Source of the DNA: Zygnema cylindricum
Taxonomy: Eukaryota > Streptophyta > Zygnematophyceae > Zygnematales > Zygnemataceae
DNA length: 62,000 nt
Assembly: GCA_037447655.1 (NCBI GenBank)
Contig: JBBHKE010000209.1
Location: 39,680-101,679, forward strand
Reading direction: 5' to 3'
The translations under genes and the position numbers were made by a program. Shown here piece by piece: positions 53,626 to 62,000 of the stretch (position 1 is its first letter; every line of letters begins with the position of its first letter). The notes beneath the pieces were generated by a model that searched no databases, was not told where the DNA came from, and worked only from the letters and a program-made list of their open reading frames with translations.

Positions 53626-53637
53626 TGGCCCATAACC
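53626..53637 (-). other. CopB-P primer binding site
   Basis: The minus strand reads GGTTATGGGCCA, 11 of 12 bases. Nothing of the internal region survives beyond a few bases. Confidence 0.75.
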
Positions 53638-55667
53638 TGCAAATGTGAGACCTCTATTGGTCCTCAAAGCAGGCAACTCACTATAAGCCTTTAGGATAAC
53701 CCTCACCCTTTTGAGTTTGACGAAGACTGACTATCACCTTGATAGTCACCAGCCTGAACTAATTTCACCCTTGCGAAGAGAAGACTATTTTAAGTTTGCT
53801 ACAACAAGAATCACTTAATTTGCTTCTCTGAGCAGTTAGTTATTGATGGTCAAAGTTGACCTTTTGTATAGGTGCTCTTTGAGAGAGAGGGGTCTACCTA
53901 ATAATTGTCTTATTCCCAATCCCCTCTCTAAACCCCTTTCTACTGAAGTACGCCACTTATCAAATGAGTTTGCGAAACATTATGGTAAAGGTGGAAAAGT
54001 ACTTTCTATATAGCCACTGTATGACATGGCCACAAAGTGGATGCTAGTCATATCGGGACTTGTTCTTGTGCGCTTTGATATTGCCGCAAGCCAATACAGT
54101 AAGGCCACGTGCCAATTGGTGAGGCGCAAACCGAAAGCCGCCAAAAAACTTATTCCGCGATGTCGGCTCAAACTATGGCCTTCTGGTCTAATCAGCTTTT
54201 AATATAAGTTGTTGAAACAAATGTTCACATCATTTGTTTCGTGCATTATTTATTGTACAACTGAATACATGCTACAAGAAGTCAGTTCTATCAGTTAAAT
54301 GAGTTTTTCTACGTACATAATTTTAATTAGTTATCGCACTGTATATATCTGAGCACTCGTCTTAGACTATAGGATAAAGCTAATGTTGATTTGAGGCAGC
54401 TGGTGCCACTGAAGAAGATGAAGAAGCACCGGCAGTTGCCATGATAATCAATTGTGCAAAGAGGAAACTCTCACGAAATCCCACAAACAACCAACTTCAC
54501 AATGAAGCCCCAAGCAAACTAGACACACCCTAAGTCTGCAAATTTGCCACAATATAAAATATACACCAAAGAAACCACATGCAGAATTTCACAAAGTTCT
54601 GCCAAAAGATCACAATGATCTTATAATTAAAACACACCCAAAAACTGCTTCGCAGTTTTTCCTACACAACAATCCTACTTTTCCTAAAGTAATCTAAGTC
54701 CTATATATAAGTGAGCCTACAGTTGATCACACCGTACTACAACTAGCGTGGTCAATTCGTACACTACTTTTTCATTAACAAAATCCCACCGTCGAATGCA
54801 CATAATTATTTACACCAATCAGACAGCCGCTAGAAAAGAAATAGTACGCGGTTAAAGTTTGTCCGCTGAAATGACGGTACTGTCAATACTTCCATTCAAA
54901 AATGACTGCGGACTTCTTTCGCTTTCCACGTATTCTTTCATCATCGAAGATGAACCTCCACATGTAACTTTGGTCCTCAAATGTAACTGTACCTTTTCTT
55001 CTAGAACAACCAAACTTGACTTTCTCACGGACCGACACGTGTGCCTGAAGTGCACCGAATCTGTGTACTCCCTTTCGAGTTACATACTCACTAAATCATG
55101 TCCCCGTCAATTTATCTTCACACAAACTGACTCATATTCAAAACACCTTTCTCGTGCAAACTGCTATAGCCGCTATAACTCTGCTACGACTGCTATGACT
55201 GCTATGACTGCTATGATCTGTCAGCGTAGCTATGATATTAGAGCAGCGTAGCTGCGATGTCAGATCAGAGCAGCATAGCATCACAGCAACAAGTGTAGAG
55301 TGCTCAAGGTTTCTAGCTGCGATGTCAGACTTAGCGCAGCCTGGCAGCATAGCAACAAGATAAAGAGAGAACTCAAGGTTTCCAAAACAACAGCTAACGC
55401 CTACCAGCTACTCTTACAGACGGTAGGTACCAGGATCAAATCCTGGTCTCGACAACCTTTTTTTGGTAAGTCCAACCTAATCTGCTCCTTGTCTCATTGG
55501 GAAGCATAGGCAAAAATGGTTCTAACTCTCTCTCCAGTCTTCAGTGACTGCAATAAGTGTGGGGACTTAAGAGTGGAGTAAGAGGCAGGCTGCCTTTACT
55601 TGTTTACTGTTTTATTATACATTAATTAGACCTAGAAAATACCGAACAAAAACCATTATTTTTTACA
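53638..55667 (-). repeat. CopB-P LTR, reverse, split by a solo CopG LTR
   Basis: A CopB LTR from TGCAAATGTGAGACC to TTTTTTACA, about 1.01 kb after removing the solo LTR. GGATCAAATCC at 55432-55442 is the plus-strand tRNA-like B-box. The primer site next to it shows it was a 5' LTR. It is inserted in CopQ RT; the other end of that insertion is not recognisable. Confidence 0.82.
54384..55392 (-). repeat. Solo CopG LTR, reverse
   Basis: 1,009 bp, TGTTGATTTGAGG to CAAAACAACA, flanked by perfect GCTAA duplications (54379-54383 and 55393-55397) within the CopB-P LTR. No internal sequence, so it results from LTR-LTR recombination. It carries a G-box near 55035 and a degenerate 9-bp array. Confidence 0.93.
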
Positions 55668-56440
55668 CACGCGATGTGTTCTTATCATTGTTCTACCATG
55701 CCCTCTGGTTGTTACATGTAGACTTCTTCCTCCAAACGTTCATTAAGGAATGTTGTTTTGATACCTAGTTGATGCATTAGAATATCCTTCCTACCCCTAA
55801 GGCTATTAAACTTCATTACTCGTGAGAAAGTGTCAGTGTAATCAACTCCCTCTTTTTAGGAATATTGTTTAGCTACCAACCTCGCTTTATATTTTTCCAC
55901 TAACCCATCTGACTTCCTCTTTATCTTAAAGACCTATTTACACCCCATAATGTTTTTCTATTTTGGGCGTTCTACTAAGGTCCAAGTTTTGTTTTTGATC
56001 AGTGAGTCATATTCCAATTCTATTGCCTCTTTCTATTTTCGGGAATTATAATCTTGAAAGCTTCATAAAAGATTTGCAGTTTCCCCTCTCCTGCCATATA
56101 AAAATAAACTAAACCCATTTTTCTCGTTTATTCAATAAGCCGTTTTGGCTTAGCACGTATACGATTAGAAACTCTTTGAGGAGTTACCGTCAATCTCAAT
56201 TGTTGCATCGGATACGGAGAGGTTGTACTTTGCGAAGGTTATGGTTTTGGCAACTTTTCCACTTGTAAAAATTGAAAGGTTGAGTTCCATTGGGGATGAC
56301 AAAAGTCTAAATTGGAATGGAAATTAGCATGGATGACAAAAGCTCCATTTCATGTTCACTTCTTAGAGAATCATGTGACTTTGGAGACCCACTTTCCGAT
56401 TCTTTTTGATTGTTAAAGGGAACAGCGAGAGAGTCTCTAG
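55668..56440 (-). pseudogene. CopQ reverse transcriptase, N-terminal part
   Basis: Minus strand: the EYSLVKNKTW-type linker and start of RT near 55980-56030, AKQYS-type residues near 55870, then MHQLGIKTTFLN where HQMDVKTAF is expected, so the first catalytic Asp is lost. It ends at LEEEVYM-stop-QPEGM where the CopB-P LTR cuts in; YVDD and RNase H are missing. About 56060-56440 is the degraded IN-RT linker. It is unlike all the other pol sequences here. Confidence 0.75.
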
Positions 56441-57720
56441 TTCTTCATAAGAATGATCAAAATTATCTCTCACATATGAACTACTTTACTTCCTTTCATC
56501 CACCGTCGCATCTCGGCAGACATAACTTTCTGTGTTATTGAATCATAAATTTTGTAAGCTTTTCTATTCATGTCATAACCTACAAAGACACTAGTCCAAC
56601 TTTTCTTGTCAAATTTCTTTTTTTTTGTGTTGGGATGTGAACAAAGGTTTTGCTTCCAAAAACTTGAAAATGTTTATGATTTAGTTTAAAGCGTGACCAA
56701 TCTTTTTTAGGTGTGATATCCTTCAAATAAGTGATTCGAGAACGGTTTTTTAAATAAACTACTCGAATGATAACTTCAACCTATAATTTTTCATTCAGTT
56801 TTGCAATATGTACTAAACAAAGCGCAATTTCAACCAATGTTTAGTTAAGTCTTTATGATACTCCGTTTTGTTGCGCACTATAAGCTTTTGTAAATTCTTC
56901 TTCTATCCCCCAAGTTTTGCACTTTTCCTCAAATGCATTGGAGGTATATTCACCCCATTATCTCACTAAAAAAGATGGATCCGCTCTTTTGAGTGATTTT
57001 CTACCATGGTTTTAAACTCTCTGATTTTCTCAAGGGTTTCACTTTTGGATTTCATGAAATACACCCATACTTTTCTAGTGTACTTACCCATAAATGTTAT
57101 GAAAAATTTATAACAATTTTTTAGATAAACAACAATAAGGATAGCTTCATCCAATAAGTTTTGATTCATTTTTGCACTGTGTACTAAACAACGTGCAATT
57201 TGAACAAAAATTTGGTTAAGTCTTTCTGATACTCGGTTTTGATGCTGACTATAAGCTACTCTGAATTCTTGCTGTATCCCCCAAATTTAACAATTTTCCT
57301 TAAAAGCATTGGAGGTGTATTCCCCCCGATTATCTGACGTTAAAATTTGGATTCGCTCTCCTCTCTGATTTTCTACCATGATTTCAAACTCTCTGAATTT
57401 TTCAAGGGTTTCACTTTTAGACTTCATGAAATAAATTCTTACTTTTCTAGTGCACTCTTCCGTAAACGTAATGAAAAATTTGAGCCTCGAGGAATTAGGT
57501 GTGAGGACCGCTCAAGTCAAAATAAATAAGCTCCAACTTCCTTCTATATTTGGGTCCATCATCTTTATGAAAATAAAGCTTTATTTTCTTACCTTAAGCA
57601 CATCTTTCACACACCTTGAGGTTGTCATTGGCGTTCACGTCCTCAAATCCCATCTTTTTTTTGATGAGTCGTTTGAGATTATACTCTCCTAGATGACCAA
57701 ATCGGTGATGCCATAGCTCT
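56441..57720 (-). pseudogene. CopQ integrase with tandemly duplicated core
   Basis: The HHCC zinc site is kept (WHHRFGHLGEYN near 57690, CERCA near 57610), as is the first Asp (YFDLSGP near 57515). The core is present twice: unit 2 (57118-57485) and unit 1 (56749-57117), each with KSKSETLEK-type residues and a DNG motif region. The units differ by roughly a fifth of positions by eye. The C-terminal domain with SVFVGYDMNRK-like residues is near 56570. Stops are frequent. Confidence 0.8.
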
Positions 57721-57779
57721 AAAGTCTGTGCTTATTTGCTGAAATTCATTTGTGCATCTTCATCATCCAAACGAAGAGC

Positions 57780-58190
57780 AAAAAGATTCCCTTCCAGATA
57801 TCCAAGAGCAATTAGCTTACCCTTATTTCCGATTCACACTGTTCAACTTTTTTTTTCTCAAATTCAACTTTCATTCCACTCCTCACACCATGCATAACAA
57901 TGAAGAGGATATGCTTTAAACCATGTAAGTATAAAACTTCTTTAAGATGCCCTTCATGGCTACCAGTATCACAGTATAAGTGTAACTTAACCTCATCCAT
58001 TAAACTGGTCTCTATAATCTTATCATCTACCAGTAGAATTCGTCGAGGACTTTGTAATGTTGTGAGAGAATAAAAGATGGACTTGTTATTACACTTGAGA
58101 TGAGACGCTCCAGAGTTTATAATCCACTTGTTTTTTTGAGCATATGACTGTGTGAGAAAATGTTCACTTTCATCTTGAATGGTCATGGCA
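57780..58190 (-). pseudogene. CopQ protease
   Basis: 124 open codons (57812-58186). The active site is WIINSGASHLKCN, with Asn where canonical copia has Asp. The KEVLYLHGLKHIL segment (canonical VLYVPGLKHNLLS) follows near 57920-57950. It was probably inactive even if expressed. Confidence 0.84.
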
Positions 58191-59155
58191 ATGATTGTTT
58201 TTTCTGTTTATTTAAGTATTTGTTACAAAAAATTGTAGACTTATGACCTAGTTTTTCACAACTAAAAAAATCATTTTTTTCTTAAAGTTGTCACTCTTTC
58301 TTTTTCAATCTATAGTCAAAAGTTTGATGATTGGTTTTGCCATATATAGCACAAGCTGTTAGTGACTTATTGCGATTTATTGGTTGTTTGCCTTTGTCGT
58401 AAAGAGTTGCATCTGACTCTTTTTCCTCCTTTCTTTTAATTTTAACATTTTCTTAAATGAAATGTTGACATACTGTTTCAAAGTCTATAGTAGGTTGACT
58501 CATTTTCCTCCATTTTTTAATTTCAACCTTTTCCTGAATGAAATGTTGACATACTGTATCAAAGTCTATAGTAGGTTGACTTTTTAAAGCCGTGATCATC
58601 ATAGAATACAATGATGGCAATAACTAAAAGAGTGTGAGGATTAATTCATCATCATTCACTTTTGTGCCGACTATGGCTAACAATAACTTAAGCTCTTTCA
58701 GTCTATGTATATGGGTTTCCATAGTATCTTTACACTCCATACTAAAGTTCAGCAACTTGTTCTCTAATTGCATAATATAGTCCAGCAACTTGTTCTTTAA
58801 TTGCATAATATTGGACGGATTAGTACGCTCATGTACAGTCTTTAGTTTATCCCATATAGCCTTAGGTTTATCTAGCTGAAATATGTGTAAAAGTCTTAAG
58901 TTTATCCCATATAGCCTTAAGTTTATCCAACTCAAATATGTGTAAAAGCTGATTGTCTTCCACTGTTAGAAAAATTAATGTCGCTACCTCTTCTTCCCTT
59001 CTATCATATCTTTCTGCTGCTAAGGCTTCATTAGGTTTATGTTTTTTGCCTACGACAATACCCCAATAATTTTTAAATTTTAGAATTTGGGTCATCTTAG
59101 CTTTCCATCGTAAGTAATTATTGCCATTTAATTTTTGGAAGTTTGTAATTTTACC
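58191..59155 (-). pseudogene. CopQ gag
   Basis: UBN2-type copia gag: YWGIVVGKKH near 59055-59080, ELDKLKAIWDKLKT near 58910-58945, and METHIHRLKELKL near 58680-58720. A degraded zinc knuckle (SCEKLGHKS) is near 58240. Three local tandem duplications occur: about 55 bp at 58845-58945, about 30 bp at 58740-58805 and about 85 bp at 58420-58590. Stops and shifts abound. Confidence 0.8.
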
Positions 59156-59160
59156 CTAGA

Positions 59161-59172
59161 GCTCTAATACCA
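59161..59172 (-). other. CopQ primer binding site (canonical plant tRNA-iMet type)
   Basis: The minus strand reads TGGTATTAGAGC, one base from TGGTATCAGAGC, the complement of the plant initiator tRNA-Met 3' end. It adjoins the LTR end AATCTACACA. Confidence 0.85.
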
Positions 59173-59281
59173 TGTGTAGATTAAAAAAAGAAAGCCATTG
59201 GTGTAGTTTTTAGAAAGCTTTAGTCCTCTCTATGCCTCAACTATGAGGGAGAGAGAGTTGTTCAGGACTTAAGATTAATTT
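59173..59281 (-). repeat. CopQ 5' LTR, 3' end, reverse (extent uncertain)
   Basis: It begins TGTGTAGATT, the reverse complement of the LTR end next to the primer site. The boundary with the following forward LTR is tentatively set where TGTTGAG could start that LTR; the CopQ LTR may be longer. Confidence 0.55.
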
Positions 59282-60084
59282 TGTTGAGTTCGGTTCAATA
59301 CTTACCGAAATGAGTGTGACACTGAAGATGGGAGTTCACGGTTCATTCACACTTGGGACAAGCGTCGTCAGTTGAGAGAAATACGTGAGTATGTCCTCCG
59401 TGGACGTAGGTGAATTCGGCAAGACAATGGTACTTCGTGAAGTCACATCTACGGTGCCAAATCCTCTAATCATACGGCTGACAGCCACCGCCAACAAATA
59501 CTGATAGGGCATGACTAGATCACTATCACTTTATGTTCTCTGAACTTCGGTGTAAATATTTGGTAGAACATAATTTTGTCTATAGTGAATTAGTTGTTTA
59601 GTGTTGAAAATGTGGTTTATGACATACCTTCAATACACAGGTATACTCACAGTATTTGTTGTGTAGGATTGTTAGATGTACGGCTGGAATGCCTCCGTAT
59701 AGCTTAGTGTAGTTTCAATATATGGAAGTAGGACTTAGTGAATTTATTTTTAAGGAACAAATGATATGAAAAACTGTACACTCAGTTTTATGCAAATTCA
59801 CCTCTGAATACCTCACAAATCTTTAAGCAAAATTAAGTGAAATTTTATGTGTGTGTTTCTATGTATGATATCTACATTGTGGTAGATTTGTAAGACTATT
59901 GTGCCCCATTGTTAAATATTATTGTCTGTCAAAGTTGTTGTTTTGCCATTGATATTTGTGGAAGCTTCCTCTCTTGTCTTGTTCTACAATGACTACTACT
60001 GCTACTTCTTCTTCATCTTCAGTACCAGAAGTTGTCTGCTGCTTCTTCTTCATCTTCAGTACCAGCAGTTGTCTCATAACAACA
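59282..60084 (+). repeat. CopD 5' LTR (CopC/CopG-related)
   Basis: The right end ATAACAACA at 60084 is fixed by the primer site. From about 59640 it aligns with CopC (TACGGCTGGAATGCCTCCGTA, then TTAAGGAAC) and with the CopG 3' part (GTGAAATTTTATGTG...). The start is uncertain. The gag ATG is at 59989, inside the LTR; a 36-bp or so duplication (about 60008-60075) interrupts the Ser-rich leader. Confidence 0.7.
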
Positions 60085-60990
60085 GGTCACAGGCCCGCCT
60101 TCACGAATTCCAGTCTTTGATAGACGTGAATATCTGTATTGGGCAGATTTGGTTAAGTCCTACTTCAAGCAAGTGAAACTTATTGATGTGTTAAATGGAT
60201 CCCTGGCAGAATTTGATGCCAGCTTTGATCAGAAAAATGACCAAGCTTTGCATTTAGTGAAGGTAACGATATCAAAAGAATTGCATATGACATATATTAA
60301 TGTTACAAAGGCGTCAGATTTGTGGGATGCTTTGAAATCTTGTTACGTTAGAGCAAGTGACCAACATGAGATTATAACTACTAGTCAGATCTATGAGTAT
60401 AAGTACACACGAGGTAGCATGGTGGAATACACTAATCCGTTTCGAATGTTATTGTCAGAAAATGCATGTTCTGGGGGAACTTTCTCCCCTTATCATCAGG
60501 CCATGATTCTTTTAAAGGGGCTACCTAGCGAATATAAAGGAGCCTCAGATGAAATGAAAAAATTGTCCAAACCTCTTTGGAATTTGCAAAAAGCTATAGA
60601 GTTTTTCTTGTTAGAAGAAGCCACTCAAACAGTTTTAGGATATGGGAAACCAGCTGTAGCCTTCATGGCTCAATTTCAGAGAGAAAGTAGATATCAAGGG
60701 AATCAATTTAATCCCCAGTTTGAGAAATGTGTTTATTGCTATACTGATGGTCACTCCTTTAGAGCTTGTCCTTTGTATATAAAAGCTCTTGAAACAGGTA
60801 TCTTCCGGAAAGGATGAAGACATCGCAAACCTTCTATTCCTCAAAGACCCCCGAATAAAACTGTTGCGTTTTCAGCAGAGGATACGGAATTAGAGAATAA
60901 AAAGATCGAGGAAGAAAAACCCGATGTGACCAATTTTCCGAAAAAAGATGACAAAGAGTTCTTTCCTCTTGCCAAACTCGACATGATAGA
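59989..60990 (+). pseudogene. CopD gag
   Basis: ATG 59989 begins a Thr/Ser-rich leader like that of CopG. After the leader duplication, a frame is open for 222 codons (60149-60817). Capsid-like features include EYKYTRGSMVEY near 60395 and LLKGLPSEYKG near 60515. The zinc knuckle C-V-Y-C-YTDGHSFRAC at 60728-60769 has all ligands. A TGA at 60815-60817 and a later frame change separate it from protease. The Lys/Glu-rich spacer follows. Confidence 0.86.
60085..60096 (+). other. CopD primer binding site (degenerate)
   Basis: GGTCACAGGCCC, 9 of 12 bases of the half-tRNA site; all three changes are transitions. Confidence 0.7.
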
Positions 60991-61330
60991 AGAGAAAAGG
61001 ACCTTGGATGGATAATGGATTCCGGCAGCTCTTCCCACATGTGTTGGAACAAGTCTTCGTTTAAGGAGATGTTTTCCATTCCTTTACGTCAGATATTTTA
61101 TGCTTGTGGCTATGCTATTAAATCAAATGCCTAAGGAAATATAGATCTGAACTGTGTGATAGATGGAAAGGTTGTTAAGGGAACTCTGTACGATGTCCTG
61201 TATGTTCTAAAGTTTAAGAAAAATATGTTTTCTACGTTTGTAGCTGAAAGCAAAGGCTTTGAGGTTCTCTAGAAAAATGGCAAGAAAATAGTGAGCAAGG
61301 ATGGAAGAGTAGCTTTAGTAAGAACTAGAG
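60991..61330 (+). pseudogene. CopD protease
   Basis: The active site MDSGSSSHMCWNK is at 61015-61053, with DSGS for DTGA, still a valid aspartic-protease motif. A stop at 61132 and one near 61270 (after GFEVL) interrupt it. The frame is open again from 61291 into the integrase zinc domain. Confidence 0.85.
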
Positions 61331-62000
61331 GCCCAAACTTTTTGTACCGCATGGACCTGGCTAATAAAAATGATTTTGCTTACCCCAGTGTCCTATGTGA
61401 TAATGCTTTGTGGCATAAAACACTTGGTCATGTGCATCATGAGAGACTTACTAAGATGATAAAGAATGATATGATAGAGGAATTCAAGCTCGGTCAAAAA
61501 GAGTCTCATGTTTGTGATGGTTGTGCTCTTAGAAAGCTTCACAAGCTTCCCCTCCCACAAGTTTCTCATCATCGAGCCACAGATCTCCTTGGTATTGTTC
61601 ACTCTGATGTTTACGGCCCTTCCAAAATTCTCTCTTGGTGGCAACCGCTATTTTGTCACCTTCACAGACAACTACTCTCGGTACTGTCGCTTATACTTCA
61701 TAAAGGAAAAGAGCGAAGTCTTCACTCACTTTAAGCACTACAAAATCTGGGAAAAGAAACTTCACGACAAATCTATTATTCCTTTGCGGACAGATAATGG
61801 TGGAGAGTATGATCCAATGCCTTTGCTGATTTCTTCAAAGAAAATGGCATCTCCCGTGAATTTACTGCTACGTACACACTGGAACAAAATGGTGTGGCCA
61901 AGAGACTTAATCAGACTTTGAGTGAATGTGCTCGCTCTATGATGGCGGATAAAGGTGTGGATCCAAAGTTTTGGGGGGAAGCTTTTCATTGTGCTTCCTA
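61331..62000 (+). pseudogene. CopD integrase, cut by the window end
   Basis: LWHKTLGHVHHERL near 61410 and CDGCALRKLHKLPLP near 61513 form the HHCC site. The first Asp is in VHSDVYGP near 61600. A shift near 61630 moves into GGNRYFVTFTDNYSRY. The second Asp is in RTDNGGEY near 61790. A further shift follows, then AKRLNQT near 61897 where VSERLN is expected, and KFWGEAFHCAS at the end. It is close to CopG integrase. Confidence 0.86.

Noticed and set aside
1-62000. A host gene between elements
   Set aside because: Every stretch over 300 bp could be assigned to LTR, internal or MITE sequence, and no intron-exon structure or non-transposon protein was recognised.

Overview
This window is almost wholly transposable-element DNA from a large, repeat-rich eukaryotic nuclear genome, most likely a land plant. 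I found no host protein gene, functional tRNA or rRNA gene, or CRISPR array. The evidence for a plant is: (i) wall-to-wall nested Ty1/copia retrotransposons with the order gag-PR-IN-RT-RNaseH; (ii) one element (CopQ) with a near-canonical plant primer site complementary to the 3' end of initiator tRNA-Met and plant-type copia proteins; (iii) CACGTG G-box/ABRE motifs upstream of TATA boxes in several LTRs. The exact lineage cannot be fixed from this sequence.

Family names here are working labels. CopA, CopA2 and CopF share one polyprotein type. CopG and CopD form a second; the gag-only CopC shares their LTR 3' end. CopB (copies J, K, L, M, N, P and fragments) is a third and the most abundant. 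CopQ is an unrelated conventional copia. In all but CopQ the LTR ends in CA and is followed by a site resembling GGTTATGGGCCC. That is the exact complement of the anticodon stem-loop of initiator tRNA-Met, the half-tRNA priming known from Drosophila copia. In these families the gag start codon lies inside the LTR, so the primer site is itself translated.

Layout: 1-587 reverse C-like LTR; 588-1561 CopB gag-PR piece; 1562-2112 reverse and 2113-2842 forward CopB LTR pieces, the latter split by CopA (2843-8730, target duplication ATCAC) and resuming at 8736-8998. 8999-13210 CopA2 (reverse). 13211-18235 CopB-J and 18236-23394 CopB-K (both reverse). 23395-25486 and 25520-25875 plus 30846-31146 are two reverse LTRs of the B superfamily (LTR-E), invaded by a solo CopB LTR and by CopC (25876-30845, target duplication AGACT), which itself carries a MITE. 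31147-33478 CopB-L (forward), 33479-38536 CopB-M (reverse), 38537-53558 CopB-N (forward). CopB-N's 3' LTR contains CopF (41462-52593, reverse, target duplication ATTTA), which in turn contains CopG (44159-49155). 53638-55667 is a reverse CopB LTR split by a solo CopG LTR (target duplication GCTAA). 55668-59281 is reverse CopQ, and 59282 to the window end is forward CopD.

Every polyprotein is broken by stops, frameshifts or deletions. CopG is best preserved and, by nesting and LTR similarity, the youngest. No copy looks autonomous; any present-day movement would need proteins supplied from elsewhere. The most unusual features are the translated half-tRNA primer site, tRNA-like modules inside the CopB and LTR-E LTRs, the gag-only CopC with unassigned downstream reading frames, an in-frame minisatellite in CopG pol, and a chimeric LTR-gag-LTR patch inside CopB-K.
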